A DNA stretch of 64,000 nt from an uncultured Sutterella sp. Its GTDB lineage: Bacteria; Pseudomonadota; Gammaproteobacteria; Burkholderiales; Burkholderiaceae_F. The first letter of the stretch is position 1; each line of letters opens with the position of its first letter. This document shows positions 1-8,258 of the stretch, one piece after another. The stretch is from contig CATVXH010000001.1 in assembly GCA_958347955.1 (NCBI GenBank), positions 1-64,000 of the forward strand. Direction: 5' to 3'. Made by a program: the position numbers and the translations under genes. The notes beneath the pieces are model-generated. The model did not search any database, was not told the DNA's origin, and worked only from the letters and a program-made list of their open reading frames with translations.

Positions 1-594
1 GCCAAAATTATAAAGGACATGGATGAGCGACTGATTTCACGCTTTAGCTCTGGTTTATTTGTGGAAGTAGAGCCTCCCGAACTTGAAACCAGAGTAGCTA
101 TTTTGCAGAAAAAATCTTTTGCTCAGCACTTTGATCTCCCTGATGATGTTGCATATTTTATTGCTCGTCATTTAAAGAGTAATGTTCGCGAACTTGAGGG
201 GGCCTTGAATTGTGTTATTGCTTACTCAAAGTTCAGCAATGAGGGAAGAGTTACCGTTGAAAAAGCAAGGGAAGCTTTACAAGGCATGTTGGTTGCCTCT
301 ACAGCACAATTAACTGTTGAGCGAATCCAAGGAGTTGTAGCCGAGTATTACAAGATTTCACTGGCAGAAATGTACTCAAAAACACGAGTAAAAAAGATAG
401 CCATCCCTCGACAAATTGCTATGTATCTCTGCAAGGAATTAACCAAAACCAGCCTAGCCGAAATTGGAGATCGTTTCGGCAAAAGAGACCATACAACCGT
501 TTTACACGGAGTGAAAAAAATTACAGAAGTTAGAGCTAAAGACAAAGACTTGAATTACCAAATTCATGTTTTAGAACAAATGCTTAAAAACTAA
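1..594 (+). CDS. dnaA: Chromosomal replication initiator DnaA, 3' part (5' end outside window)
   Basis: This is the C-terminal 197 residues of DnaA; the reading frame is open from base 1, so the gene starts outside the window. DnaA binds 9-mer boxes at the origin and melts the adjacent AT-rich DNA. The fragment begins in the AAA+ domain (the sequence leading into ERLISRFSSGL) and runs through the helical lid (SNVRELEGALN) into domain IV. The DNA-binding signature is intact as FGKRDHTTVLHG near the end. It is followed by dnaN, then gyrB, the usual replication block. An ATG at 19 is internal to the gene and is not a start. Candidate DnaA boxes lie about 5 kb downstream in this window. Confidence 0.97.
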   Translation, partial: AKIIKDMDERLISRFSSGLFVEVEPPELETRVAILQKKSFAQHFDLPDDVAYFIARHLKSNVRELEGALNCVIAYSKFSNEGRVTVEKAREALQGMLVASTAQLTVERIQGVVAEYYKISLAEMYSKTRVKKIAIPRQIAMYLCKELTKTSLAEIGDRFGKRDHTTVLHGVKKITEVRAKDKDLNYQIHVLEQMLKN

Positions 595-708
595 AGAACA
601 TAATAAAAAATCAGTCTCCCAATTCATAATAAAATTCACTAAAATTGAGAGGTTAAACAGGAGGCTTTTGTCTCCTTGATCGATTTCTTGTTTAATAAGG
701 ATAAGGGA

Positions 709-1827
709 ATGCTAATCATCAAGAGCCCGCGGGAAGCTTTCGCAACTCCGGTCCAGGTTGTCAGCGGTATTGTGGGTAAGCAACGCCAGACGTTACCTAT
801 TTTGTCGAATATTTTGATTTCCAAAGTGGGTACGCGTGTTGACTTTACCGCTACAGACTTGGATATCGAGATTAAGACCTTTGCTGATATCGGCGCTGAA
901 GGCCCTGACATCAGCGTGACGGTTGATGCGGCGAAGTTGCAAAGCCTCATTAGTGCTTTAAACCATGGCTCTGAGGTGACTTTATCTCAACCTAGCCAAT
1001 CAGATCCAACAGTGGAGTTAAAACAGGGAAAGAGCACTTTCAAACTTAACACCCTGCCGGCCGATGAATTTCCTAATCGTCCACTTGCTCAGTTCAGCCA
1101 AACATTGACCATCCCGGCCAATCAACTGCGCCATCTCCTCCAGTTAGTGCATTTTTCAATGGCTCAACAGGATATCCGCTATTTCTTAAATGGCATGTTA
1201 CTGTCAGTGCAAGCGGACGTTATTCGTGTGGTCACCACCGATGGGCATCGTTTAGCTTATTGTGAAGGTAAGTTGGAAGCCCCCTTATCAGAGAGTATCC
1301 AATGCATTGTGCCTCGCCGCACAGTCATGGAAATGTTGCGTTTGATTCCGGATACAGAGGAAGCGATCACCATTGCTATCTCCACCACCGAAATTCGTAT
1401 TACGTGGGGAAATATCACACTATCTTCCAAACTTGTGGAAGGTAAGTTCCCGGATTACAACCGCGTCATTCCTGTAAATAACACCAATATTTTTGTCATT
1501 AAGCGTGATGTATTGTTAGGAGCCTTAAAACGCACTGCGATTTTGGCTAACGCTAAGTTGCGTGGTGTTAAGTGGGAACTGAAAAATAACACTTTGACCA
1601 TTCAAAGCACAAACTCCGATCAAGAAGAAGCAAAGGATGTGTTGGATATCAATTACAACGGAATTGATATTGAGATTGGCTTCAACTTGTTGTACTTACA
1701 GGATGTTTTAAATAATCTTCGCAGCGAGGAAGTTCAGTTTGCTTTACTTAGCAACACAGGTGCAATGCTTGTCACCATGCCGGATAATTCTTCGTTCAAG
1801 TATGTTGTGATGCCAATGCGCACCTAG
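709..1827 (+). CDS. dnaN: DNA polymerase III beta subunit (sliding clamp)
   Basis: This 372-residue protein is the ring-shaped processivity clamp of the replicative polymerase, close to the usual 366-370 residues. The three clamp domains run the whole length. Typical segments are RQTLPILSNILI near the N-terminus, VVTTDGHRLAYCE in the middle and the C-terminal YVVMPMRT. I chose ATG 709, preceded by AAGGATAAGGG, because the family N-terminus begins right at this methionine. An in-frame TTG at 676 has a good AGGAGG about 11 bases upstream and would add 11 residues, so it remains an alternative. gyrB follows without recF between them. Confidence 0.96.
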   Translation: MLIIKSPREAFATPVQVVSGIVGKQRQTLPILSNILISKVGTRVDFTATDLDIEIKTFADIGAEGPDISVTVDAAKLQSLISALNHGSEVTLSQPSQSDPTVELKQGKSTFKLNTLPADEFPNRPLAQFSQTLTIPANQLRHLLQLVHFSMAQQDIRYFLNGMLLSVQADVIRVVTTDGHRLAYCEGKLEAPLSESIQCIVPRRTVMEMLRLIPDTEEAITIAISTTEIRITWGNITLSSKLVEGKFPDYNRVIPVNNTNIFVIKRDVLLGALKRTAILANAKLRGVKWELKNNTLTIQSTNSDQEEAKDVLDINYNGIDIEIGFNLLYLQDVLNNLRSEEVQFALLSNTGAMLVTMPDNSSFKYVVMPMRT

Positions 1828-1854
1828 TGGACGTCTTTATCCCGCCTATGTTTG

Positions 1855-1884
1855 CACCCGCTCTGAATACTTTCAGAGCGGGTG
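1855..1884 (+). terminator. Hairpin between dnaN and gyrB
   Basis: A perfect 12-bp inverted repeat (arms 1855-1866 and 1873-1884) with a six-base loop lies 27 bases after the dnaN stop. There is no clear T-run after it, so it may end transcription inefficiently or protect the 3' end of the dnaN message instead of being a full terminator. About 70 bases separate it from the gyrB start. Confidence 0.55.
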
Positions 1885-1954
1885 TACTGATAATTAATAG
1901 GTCCGGTTTTTTATTTAATGACCACGATTTTTTGAGAGTAAAGAGAACAAAGTT

Positions 1955-4444
1955 ATGAGTGAAGTTGAAAAAAATGTTAGTGTAAATGACTATGGCGCTT
2001 CCGCCATTGTCGTTTTGGAAGGTCTAGAAGCTGTTCGCAAGCGTCCCGGAATGTACATTGGTGATACCGCCGATGGCTCCGGACTGCATCATCTCATTTA
2101 TGAAGTCGTGGACAATTCTATCGACGAGGCCTTAGCGGGTTACGCTAATGAAATTGTTGTTACCTTGCATACAGATGGCTCTGTCTCAATTGAAGACAAC
2201 GGTCGTGGAATCCCGACTGATGTCAAGATGGATGATAAACACGACCCCAAACGCAGCGCAGCTGAAATTGCCCTAACAGAATTGCATGCTGGGGGTAAGT
2301 TCTCTGAAAACAGTTATAAAATCTCCGGTGGATTACATGGTGTAGGCGTCTCGTGCGTCAACGCACTTTCCACATGGCTCAAACTAACGGTATACCGTGA
2401 TCATCGTGCTCATTTCTTAGAGTTTGAACGTGGAAAATTAATCAACAGAAAAACTGAAATCATTCAAACAGTCAATGGCCCTGTTGAAGTTTCTCCAATG
2501 ATTGACTTGGGCGAGACTGACAAACAAGGAACATTAGTTCACTTCTACCCAGATAAAGAAATTTTCACTGATATTACCTTCAGCTTTGAAAGATTATCTC
2601 AGCGACTTCGCGAGCTGTCATTCTTAAATTCTGGAGTCAATATTTTATTACTTGACCAAAGAACGGGGAAAGAAGAACGTTTCCATGCCCAAGGTGGTGT
2701 GCGTGGTTTCGTCGAGTTTATCAATCAAAATCGGGTAGTTCTACATAAGACTCCTTTTTACGCTTTAAAAACTGTAGAGTCTCAAGGTGTTCCAGTTACC
2801 GTCGAAGTCTCTATGCAGTGGAACGATACTTACAATGAAAGGTTAACAGCCTATACCAATAACATCCCACAAAAAGACGGAGGAACGCACGTTACTGGCT
2901 TAAGAAGTGCCATGACGCGTGTTATTAAAAACTACATCTCCAAAGAAGGCTTGGACAAAAAACTAAAAAATGATATTGACGGCGAGGATATGCGAGAGGG
3001 CTTGACCTGCATTCTGTCCGTGAAAGTTCCTCAACCGAAATTTAGTTCACAAACAAAAGATAAACTCGTCTCTAGTGAAGTTCGTCCTGCCGTTGAGGAT
3101 GTGATTAATACCGAATTAGCAGCTTTTTTGGATGAAAATCCCAATGAGGCTCATGCCATTTGTGAAAAAATCGTCGCAGCCTCTAGAGCACGTGAGGCAG
3201 CTCGAAAAGCACGTGATATGAGCAGAAAGTCAGTTTTGATGTCAGGGTCCCTACCGGGAAAGTTAGCTGATTGTCAAGAAAAGAACCCGGCTCTTAGTGA
3301 ACTTTTCCTGGTGGAAGGGGATTCCGCCGGCGGCTCTGCGAAGACAGGGAGAAATCGTAAAAACCAGGCTATTTTACCTTTAAGAGGGAAAATCTTAAAT
3401 GTAGAAAAAGCTTCCCATGAAAAGCTACTGGATAGCGAGCAAATCAGAACTCTGGCCCTTGCTCTGGGGTGCAGCATTGGCAAAGATTTTGACATTGAAA
3501 AACTTCGTTATCACCGCATCATCATCATGACCGATGCTGATGTGGACGGTGCTCATATTTCCACCCTATTGCTGACATTCTTTTACAGACAAATGACTCC
3601 TTTGATTGAAAAAGGATACGTTTATATTGCTCAACCGCCACTATATAAAATCACTGTTAATAAAAAGGATATTTATGTGAAGGATGATCATGAATACAAC
3701 AAGATTATCCTTGAGATTGCTTTAAAAAACGCGGAGCTGTACAGAAATCAACAAGATTTTGAAAGTGGAAATAAGATTTGGGGAACCGAGCTGGAAAATT
3801 TAGCCAATAGCTACATTCAGAGTTCCGAGGTTCTCCAAAGATTAAGTTTAGTTATTGACCGCTCAGTGTTACTAGCCATCACAGCAGGAGTCAAAATCAA
3901 TCTCGATACGATGGCCAATGCTGAAGAGTCAGCACAAGCTTTAATGGCCCAAATTCGTGATAAGCATGTAAAAGTTATTGCTAAGCAAGATGAGGAAAAC
4001 CATCGTGTTTATTTGGCTATTGAAAGAATGGTGTATGGAAACATTCGTCATTCCAGAATGGATGCTCACTTCTTGAATACTGCTGATTATTCATTGCTGA
4101 CTAAAACGGCGCAAACCCTTCAAGGCATAGTACAAGAAGGGGCTCGTGTGGTCCGGGGAGATAAGTCCAAGGTAGTAAAAAACTTTGAAGAGGCCGTGCA
4201 GTGGTTAATGAATGAAGCTAGTTCAGGGTTAACTCGTCAGCGTTATAAAGGGTTGGGAGAAATGAAAGATACCCAATTGGCTGAAACAACCATGCAACCC
4301 GAAAACCGTCGCTTACTTAGAGTGCGTTTGGAAGACGCAGCCAGTTCAGACAATGTCTTCTCTATGCTAATGGGGGATAACGTTGAACCTAGAAGACGGT
4401 TTATCGAGGACAATGCATTATTCGTCAATAATATTGACATCTAA
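1955..4444 (+). CDS. gyrB: DNA gyrase subunit B
   Basis: This 829-residue protein is the ATPase subunit of DNA gyrase, which introduces negative supercoils with GyrA. The N-terminal GHKL ATPase has EVVDNSIDEAL near residue 50 and the glycine-rich lid GGLHGVGVSCVNALS. The Toprim domain has EGDSAGGSAKTGRN at about 452 and the metal-binding TDADVDGAHI at about 525. The C-terminus has the RYKGLGEM motif. The roughly 170-residue insertion between Toprim and tail, which makes proteobacterial GyrB longer (about 800 residues) than the Gram-positive form, is present. A strong terminator follows the stop codon. Confidence 0.98.
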   Translation: MSEVEKNVSVNDYGASAIVVLEGLEAVRKRPGMYIGDTADGSGLHHLIYEVVDNSIDEALAGYANEIVVTLHTDGSVSIEDNGRGIPTDVKMDDKHDPKRSAAEIALTELHAGGKFSENSYKISGGLHGVGVSCVNALSTWLKLTVYRDHRAHFLEFERGKLINRKTEIIQTVNGPVEVSPMIDLGETDKQGTLVHFYPDKEIFTDITFSFERLSQRLRELSFLNSGVNILLLDQRTGKEERFHAQGGVRGFVEFINQNRVVLHKTPFYALKTVESQGVPVTVEVSMQWNDTYNERLTAYTNNIPQKDGGTHVTGLRSAMTRVIKNYISKEGLDKKLKNDIDGEDMREGLTCILSVKVPQPKFSSQTKDKLVSSEVRPAVEDVINTELAAFLDENPNEAHAICEKIVAASRAREAARKARDMSRKSVLMSGSLPGKLADCQEKNPALSELFLVEGDSAGGSAKTGRNRKNQAILPLRGKILNVEKASHEKLLDSEQIRTLALALGCSIGKDFDIEKLRYHRIIIMTDADVDGAHISTLLLTFFYRQMTPLIEKGYVYIAQPPLYKITVNKKDIYVKDDHEYNKIILEIALKNAELYRNQQDFESGNKIWGTELENLANSYIQSSEVLQRLSLVIDRSVLLAITAGVKINLDTMANAEESAQALMAQIRDKHVKVIAKQDEENHRVYLAIERMVYGNIRHSRMDAHFLNTADYSLLTKTAQTLQGIVQEGARVVRGDKSKVVKNFEEAVQWLMNEASSGLTRQRYKGLGEMKDTQLAETTMQPENRRLLRVRLEDAASSDNVFSMLMGDNVEPRRRFIEDNALFVNNIDI

Positions 4445-4450
4445 TATACT

Positions 4451-4480
4451 GACGGGAGAAATACTTCTCCCGTTTTTTTT
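4451..4480 (+). terminator. Rho-independent terminator of gyrB
   Basis: An ACGGGAGAA / TTCTCCCGT stem with a short ATAC loop is followed directly by a run of eight T residues, seven bases after the gyrB stop. It separates gyrB from the downstream nucleotidase gene. Confidence 0.88.
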
Positions 4481-4493
4481 AAGGAAAAACACC

Positions 4494-5456
4494 ATGCCCG
4501 ACATCCAACATGAAAAATTAGTTGTTGCTGTTTCCAGTCGAGCGTTGTTTGATTTAGAAACTGAACACAATATTTTTGAAGATCAGGGGATTGAAGCCTA
4601 CAGAAATTATCAACTAGAACATGTTCAAACTCCCCTTAACCCTGGAGTCGCATTTCCTTTCGTTAGGCGTCTTCTAAGTTTGAATGAGTATTTTCCAAAA
4701 GAAGAGGAACCTTTTAAGGTTATAGTTCTTTCAAGAAACAGCCCAGAATCCGGTCAGAGATTTTTTAACTCCTGTAAACATTACAAGTTGCCAATTCGAG
4801 GAGGTGCATTTACATCTGGGCAACCAACTTTTCCATACATGAAAGCCTACGGTGCTTCGTTATTTTTAAGTGCCAATAGTAAAAGTGTTATTGAAGCAAC
4901 TCAAATGGGGTACCCAGCGGGTCTTGTGTTACCCTCTCAAGCCAAAGATGACTTGGAAGATAAAGGGCTGAGAATAGCATTTGATTTCGATGGTGTGGTC
5001 ATTGATGACGACAGTGAAAAGCAGTATAAAAAATCTGGATTAGAGGGATTTCAAGATTACGAGAGTCGTCACGTTGATTCTCCTCATAATGCGGGACCAC
5101 TAACAGAATTATTTAAAAAATTAGCCTACTTCCAACAGCTTGATATGCAGAGAAGGGGGAAAGAAGATCCCTATTATCAACCAGTTATTCGAATATCAAT
5201 CGTAACAGCGCGAGGAGCTCCCAGCGAAGAAAGATTAATTACAACACTGAAGAGTTGGGGAATGAATGCAGCAGAGCTTTTTTTAATGGATGGAATGCCA
5301 AAACAATTCGTTTTGGAACAATTGAGACCTCATATTTTCTTTGATGATCAAATTCAACACTTACAATCTGCCGCTCATGCAGTACCCAGTGTGTTAATTC
5401 CGTTTGGAGTAACAAAAGAAAGTTCTGTCCGCACACTATTGAGCGTAAAAAAATAA
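4494..5456 (+). CDS. 5'-nucleotidase (PF06189-type cytosolic 5'-nucleotidase)
   Basis: This 320-residue protein resembles the bacterial 5'-nucleotidase family PF06189, which removes the 5' phosphate from nucleoside monophosphates. The N-terminal VVAVSSRALFDLE is characteristic. A HAD-like metal site is seen in AFDFDGVVIDDDSE (about residues 161-174), and a later FFDDQ segment supplies a further acidic pair. ATG 4494 is preceded by an AAGGAA ribosome site and lies just after the gyrB terminator. A longer frame from 4383 would overlap gyrB and is rejected. The gene ends at the edge of the candidate replication origin. Confidence 0.85.
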   Translation: MPDIQHEKLVVAVSSRALFDLETEHNIFEDQGIEAYRNYQLEHVQTPLNPGVAFPFVRRLLSLNEYFPKEEEPFKVIVLSRNSPESGQRFFNSCKHYKLPIRGGAFTSGQPTFPYMKAYGASLFLSANSKSVIEATQMGYPAGLVLPSQAKDDLEDKGLRIAFDFDGVVIDDDSEKQYKKSGLEGFQDYESRHVDSPHNAGPLTELFKKLAYFQQLDMQRRGKEDPYYQPVIRISIVTARGAPSEERLITTLKSWGMNAAELFLMDGMPKQFVLEQLRPHIFFDDQIQHLQSAAHAVPSVLIPFGVTKESSVRTLLSVKK

Positions 5457-5459
5457 TTT

Positions 5460-5480
5460 TTATCCACAAAGTTATCCACA
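5460..5480 (+). promoter_or_regulatory. Tandem DnaA boxes, left end of oriC
   Basis: Two perfect 9-mers, TTATCCACA at 5460-5468 and 5472-5480, lie in the same orientation and are 12 bases apart from start to start. They begin four bases after the nucleotidase stop codon. This tight pair could be a strong DnaA nucleation site. Confidence 0.85.
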
Positions 5481-5498
5481 ATTTATATTTCAATAAAA

Positions 5499-5515
5499 CC
5501 CCTGTATTACAGGGG
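5499..5515. terminator. Hairpin inside the left part of the origin region
   Basis: A CCCCTGT / ACAGGGG stem of seven perfect pairs with a three-base loop lies 42 bases after the nucleotidase stop. Flanking AAAA on the left and a T-rich right side make it a plausible terminator that would keep transcription out of the origin. Confidence 0.55.
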
Positions 5516-5778
5516 CTTATTGCTTAAAACTCATTATTCTGTGAATTAATAGTTTTATAAAAAACTTTTAAAAATCATAAAGTTACAAAGTAATATCAGA
5601 ATTATGAGGTTTATAGTTTTTTATTAGGCATAACAAGAACTTACTAGTTTTCAAACAATTTATTCACAAAGTTATCCACTATTTTTTAGATAAAAATAAT
5701 GAGAAATGGAAGACAAATAGATTATTGAATATTTTTTTATATTAATTTAATAATCGTAATAATAAGGCATGTTTTCAA

Positions 5779-5965
5779 TGTGGATAAGTTATTTTTGTTT
5801 TTATTTATCAATTAGTTATTGTGTTTATATTGTGTTGGAAATCTATGTGTTTTTTTTGAGTATTTTATGTTAATAGATGTGGATAACTTTTTTTTATATT
5901 GTATTTTTTTTGTTTATCCACAAAATTCAAAAAATATTCACCAAATTATCCGAAAGTTATTCACT
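5779..5965. promoter_or_regulatory. DnaA boxes, right cluster of oriC
   Basis: Perfect boxes lie at 5779-5787 and 5878-5886 (both reading TGTGGATAA on +) and at 5914-5922 (TTATCCACA on +). A near match TTATTCACT follows at 5957-5965. The clusters flank A/T-only tracts and the box orientation is mixed, as in many bacterial origins. Confidence 0.8.
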
Positions 5966-6025
5966 ATGACCGAAAAATGATGTTAACTTAAAAACGTTTT
6001 TCTCTACTGTAAGAATCGAATAGTC

Positions 6026-6031
6026 TATACT
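6026..6031 (+). promoter_or_regulatory. Possible -10 element for the BON lipoprotein gene
   Basis: TATACT lies 30 bases before the ATG at 6061. I see no good -35 hexamer at the right distance, so this is a weak prediction based on the -10 match and position only. Confidence 0.3.
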
Positions 6032-6060
6032 GAACAAATACACACTGAGGTTATCTAATC

Positions 6061-6771
6061 ATGCGCATGAAATCCATCTTTTTATGTTTTTCCGCTTTAT
6101 CTCTTGGAGTTACAGCGTTAAGCGGTTGTGTGCCAGTTTTAATTGGCGGTGCAGTCGGGACAACGGCTTTTGTGACTACGGATCGTCGTACAACTGGAGC
6201 ACAAATGGCTGATGAGGTAATGGAAAAAAGAATTCATTACGAAATAAGTCAAGCTGTGCCTAATAATTTACACTTAACAGTGACTTCTTATAACCGTCGA
6301 ATCTTGTTGACTGGGGAAGTGGGTAGCGAAACTGATAAGTTGACAGCCCAACGTGTTGCTCAAAACAGTCTGGAAGTTAATTCTGTAGTTAATGAATTGA
6401 TGGTTGGTCCAGTAACTTCCGTGACGCAGAGAATGTCTGACTCTACTTTGGCCGGTAAAGTTAGAACTCAATTAGTCACCACCTCTGGTGTTTCGTTGAA
6501 TCAAATGAAAGTTACCGTTGACCGAGGTATCGTTTATTTAATGGGGTTAGTTACAAATCAAGAGGCACAAAAGGCGGCGGATATTGCTTCTCGTGTACCG
6601 GGAGTAAAGTCTGTGGTAACTGCCTTCCAAATACTGACTGACGCTGAAGTTCAAGAAAGACTAAAGTTGGTTTCTAACCAACAACAGCCTCAGCAGTCTT
6701 ATACAACTACAAATAATGTTTCTATAGAATCTACGAGCGGTTCTTCGTCAACAGAGGTACGTCTGCAATAA
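6061..6771 (+). CDS. BON-domain outer-membrane lipoprotein (DolP/YraP-like)
   Basis: This 236-residue protein has a lipoprotein signal: a hydrophobic stretch ending in the lipobox LSGC with Cys23. It is therefore probably lipid-anchored in the periplasm, most likely at the outer membrane. Two BON domains follow, at about 65-125 and 140-205, each with the typical pattern of short strands ending in a conserved glycine (RILLTGEVGSE and IVYLMGLVTNQE). The last 35 residues are Gln/Ser/Thr-rich and probably disordered. E. coli DolP, with the same layout, helps maintain the outer membrane; assigning that role here is by family. The gene begins directly to the right of the candidate origin. Confidence 0.85.
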   Translation: MRMKSIFLCFSALSLGVTALSGCVPVLIGGAVGTTAFVTTDRRTTGAQMADEVMEKRIHYEISQAVPNNLHLTVTSYNRRILLTGEVGSETDKLTAQRVAQNSLEVNSVVNELMVGPVTSVTQRMSDSTLAGKVRTQLVTTSGVSLNQMKVTVDRGIVYLMGLVTNQEAQKAADIASRVPGVKSVVTAFQILTDAEVQERLKLVSNQQQPQQSYTTTNNVSIESTSGSSSTEVRLQ

Positions 6772-6793
6772 GATTTCGCGATTAAGTAGTACC

Positions 6794-7540
6794 GTGCGTT
6801 CGTTCTTATTGTCCTTTTGGATGCCTTTGGCGCTTTTTGCGCTTTGGTGGTTGGCTTCTGCGTTTGCTTGGGTCAACCCTTATCTTTTGCCGCATCCTGA
6901 GGCTGTTTACCAAGCTTTTGTCGAACTGTTGAAAGACGGAACGCTCTTTGAACATGTCTGGGCTAGTTTGGGAAGAGCTTTCGGAGGGTATATCGCGGCT
7001 GCTCTGTTAGCCCTGCCTATGGGATACCTTTTTGCAAAGTATGAGACATTACATATTCAATCTCGATTCATTCTCGAGAGTTTGAGAATGATTCCCCCTC
7101 TGTCTTTGATACCTCTTTTAATTCTTTGGTTAGGTATTGGTGAGGTCGCTAAACTTACAATAGTATTGTTAGCGAGTTTCTTCCCTATTTATCTGAATGC
7201 CTATAGCGGTTTTAAGCAGCTTGATTATCGATATGGAGAATTGGCAAAAACACTCAATTTAAGCCCTATAGAAAAAATCAGACATATTGAATTTCCAGGG
7301 GCATTGCCTGCGGTGTTTACGGGACTTCGCCTTGGCTTTGGTTACAGTTGGCGTGCTTTGGTTAGCGCCGAATTGATTGCGGCCTCATCGGGGCTAGGCT
7401 ACTTGATTTCAGATGCTTCTGAGATGGCAAGAACTGATCAAGTCTTTGTCGGTATTCTAATGATTGCACTCTTGGGGATCATTGGTGATGTTCTATTTCA
7501 GTTGGGCTTGCGAAAGGTTGCCCCATGGAGTGTTAAATGA
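6794..7540 (+). CDS. ABC transporter permease (SsuC/TauC class)
   Basis: This 248-residue inner-membrane protein has about six predicted helices and the binding-protein-dependent permease fold. The EAA-type loop is visible around LAKTLNLSPIEKIRHIEFPGALP, where the ATPase docks. It starts with GTG. The gene overlaps the next one by four bases (ATGA), and the binding-protein gene follows, so the three form one operon. Relatives import sulfonates, taurine, nitrate or pyrimidine precursors. The sequence alone does not fix the substrate. Confidence 0.9.
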   Translation: MRSFLLSFWMPLALFALWWLASAFAWVNPYLLPHPEAVYQAFVELLKDGTLFEHVWASLGRAFGGYIAAALLALPMGYLFAKYETLHIQSRFILESLRMIPPLSLIPLLILWLGIGEVAKLTIVLLASFFPIYLNAYSGFKQLDYRYGELAKTLNLSPIEKIRHIEFPGALPAVFTGLRLGFGYSWRALVSAELIAASSGLGYLISDASEMARTDQVFVGILMIALLGIIGDVLFQLGLRKVAPWSVK

Positions 7541-8247
7541 TTGCGGTTAGTATTCAGAATCTCTCATTTAAGTACCCGGGACATGACGATTGGATATTAA
7601 ATAACTTTTCGCTTAACTTGCAAAAGCATAAGGTTTTAGCTGTTATTGGTAAAAGCGGTTGTGGAAAAAGTACTTTAGTACGACTTATTTCAGGTCTTTT
7701 GTCGCCGACAATTGGCAAAATAAGCATAAGTCCGTCGTTACGTGTCGGAGTGGTTTTTCAAGATCCACGTTTGTTACCTTGGAAAACTGTTTTTGAAAAT
7801 GTGGTGCTACCGATTCGTAATGAATCAGTTCAACGTCAAAAGGCAGTTGTCGGAGAAGTTTTGGAATTGGTAGGGCTGGCACATACAGAGAGGTATTATC
7901 CTTCGGAGTTATCTGGAGGAATGGCTCAAAGAGTGGCGTTGGCTAGAGCACTGGTGCAATCACCGGATGTTTTGCTCATGGATGAACCTTTTGGGGCACT
8001 TGATGCTATTACACGTGCTCAAATTCAAATGGATTTTGAAGCCATACAGCAGCGTAAAAAAATGACAGTTGTTCTTATTACTCATGAAGTGAATGAGGCA
8101 GTCCGTTTAGCTGATGAAGTAGTGATCTTGGCCAATGCAACTATTCATGAGACGTTACATATTGATTTAACTCACCCGCGCTCTATCACGGATATGCAAG
8201 TAGTTCGATACGCTGCAAAAGTCTTAGATTTTTTAACTCACTCTTAA
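7537..8247 (+). CDS. ABC transporter ATP-binding protein (SsuB/TauB class)
   Basis: This 236-residue ATPase energises the importer encoded by its neighbours. All the nucleotide-binding motifs are present: Walker A GKSGCGKST (about residues 38-46), Q-loop VVFQDPRLLPW, signature ELSGGMAQRVALARAL, Walker B VLLMDEPFGALDA and the switch histidine in LITHEV. The DPRLLPW segment after the Q-loop is typical of the sulfonate/nitrate/taurine subfamily. The start overlaps the permease stop, which suggests coupled translation. Confidence 0.93.
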   Translation: MIAVSIQNLSFKYPGHDDWILNNFSLNLQKHKVLAVIGKSGCGKSTLVRLISGLLSPTIGKISISPSLRVGVVFQDPRLLPWKTVFENVVLPIRNESVQRQKAVVGEVLELVGLAHTERYYPSELSGGMAQRVALARALVQSPDVLLMDEPFGALDAITRAQIQMDFEAIQQRKKMTVVLITHEVNEAVRLADEVVILANATIHETLHIDLTHPRSITDMQVVRYAAKVLDFLTHS

Positions 8248-8258
8248 AGAGGTTGAAA

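Larger units (their letters stand above)
5457..6060. other. Candidate chromosomal replication origin (oriC)
   Basis: This 604-base gene-free stretch is extremely AT-rich and carries five perfect TTATCCACA DnaA boxes: 5460-5468 (+), 5472-5480 (+), 5779-5787 (-), 5878-5886 (-) and 5914-5922 (+). Near matches occur at 5660-5668 (TTATTCACA), 5672-5680 (TTATCCACT) and 5957-5965 (TTATTCACT). The span 5701-5765 is almost pure A/T and could be the duplex-unwinding element. A box cluster, an AT-rich core, and dnaA, dnaN and gyrB next door together are the standard signature of oriC. The absence of a longer ORF is consistent with this. Only the lack of an experimental or skew test keeps it a candidate. 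Confidence 0.85.

Noticed and set aside
676..708. TTG start for dnaN with a good AGGAGG site
   Set aside because: The family N-terminus begins at ATG 709, which has its own ribosome site; kept only as an alternative.
4383..4493. N-terminal extension of the nucleotidase into gyrB
   Set aside because: It crosses the strong gyrB terminator, and the family starts at the ATG 4494.
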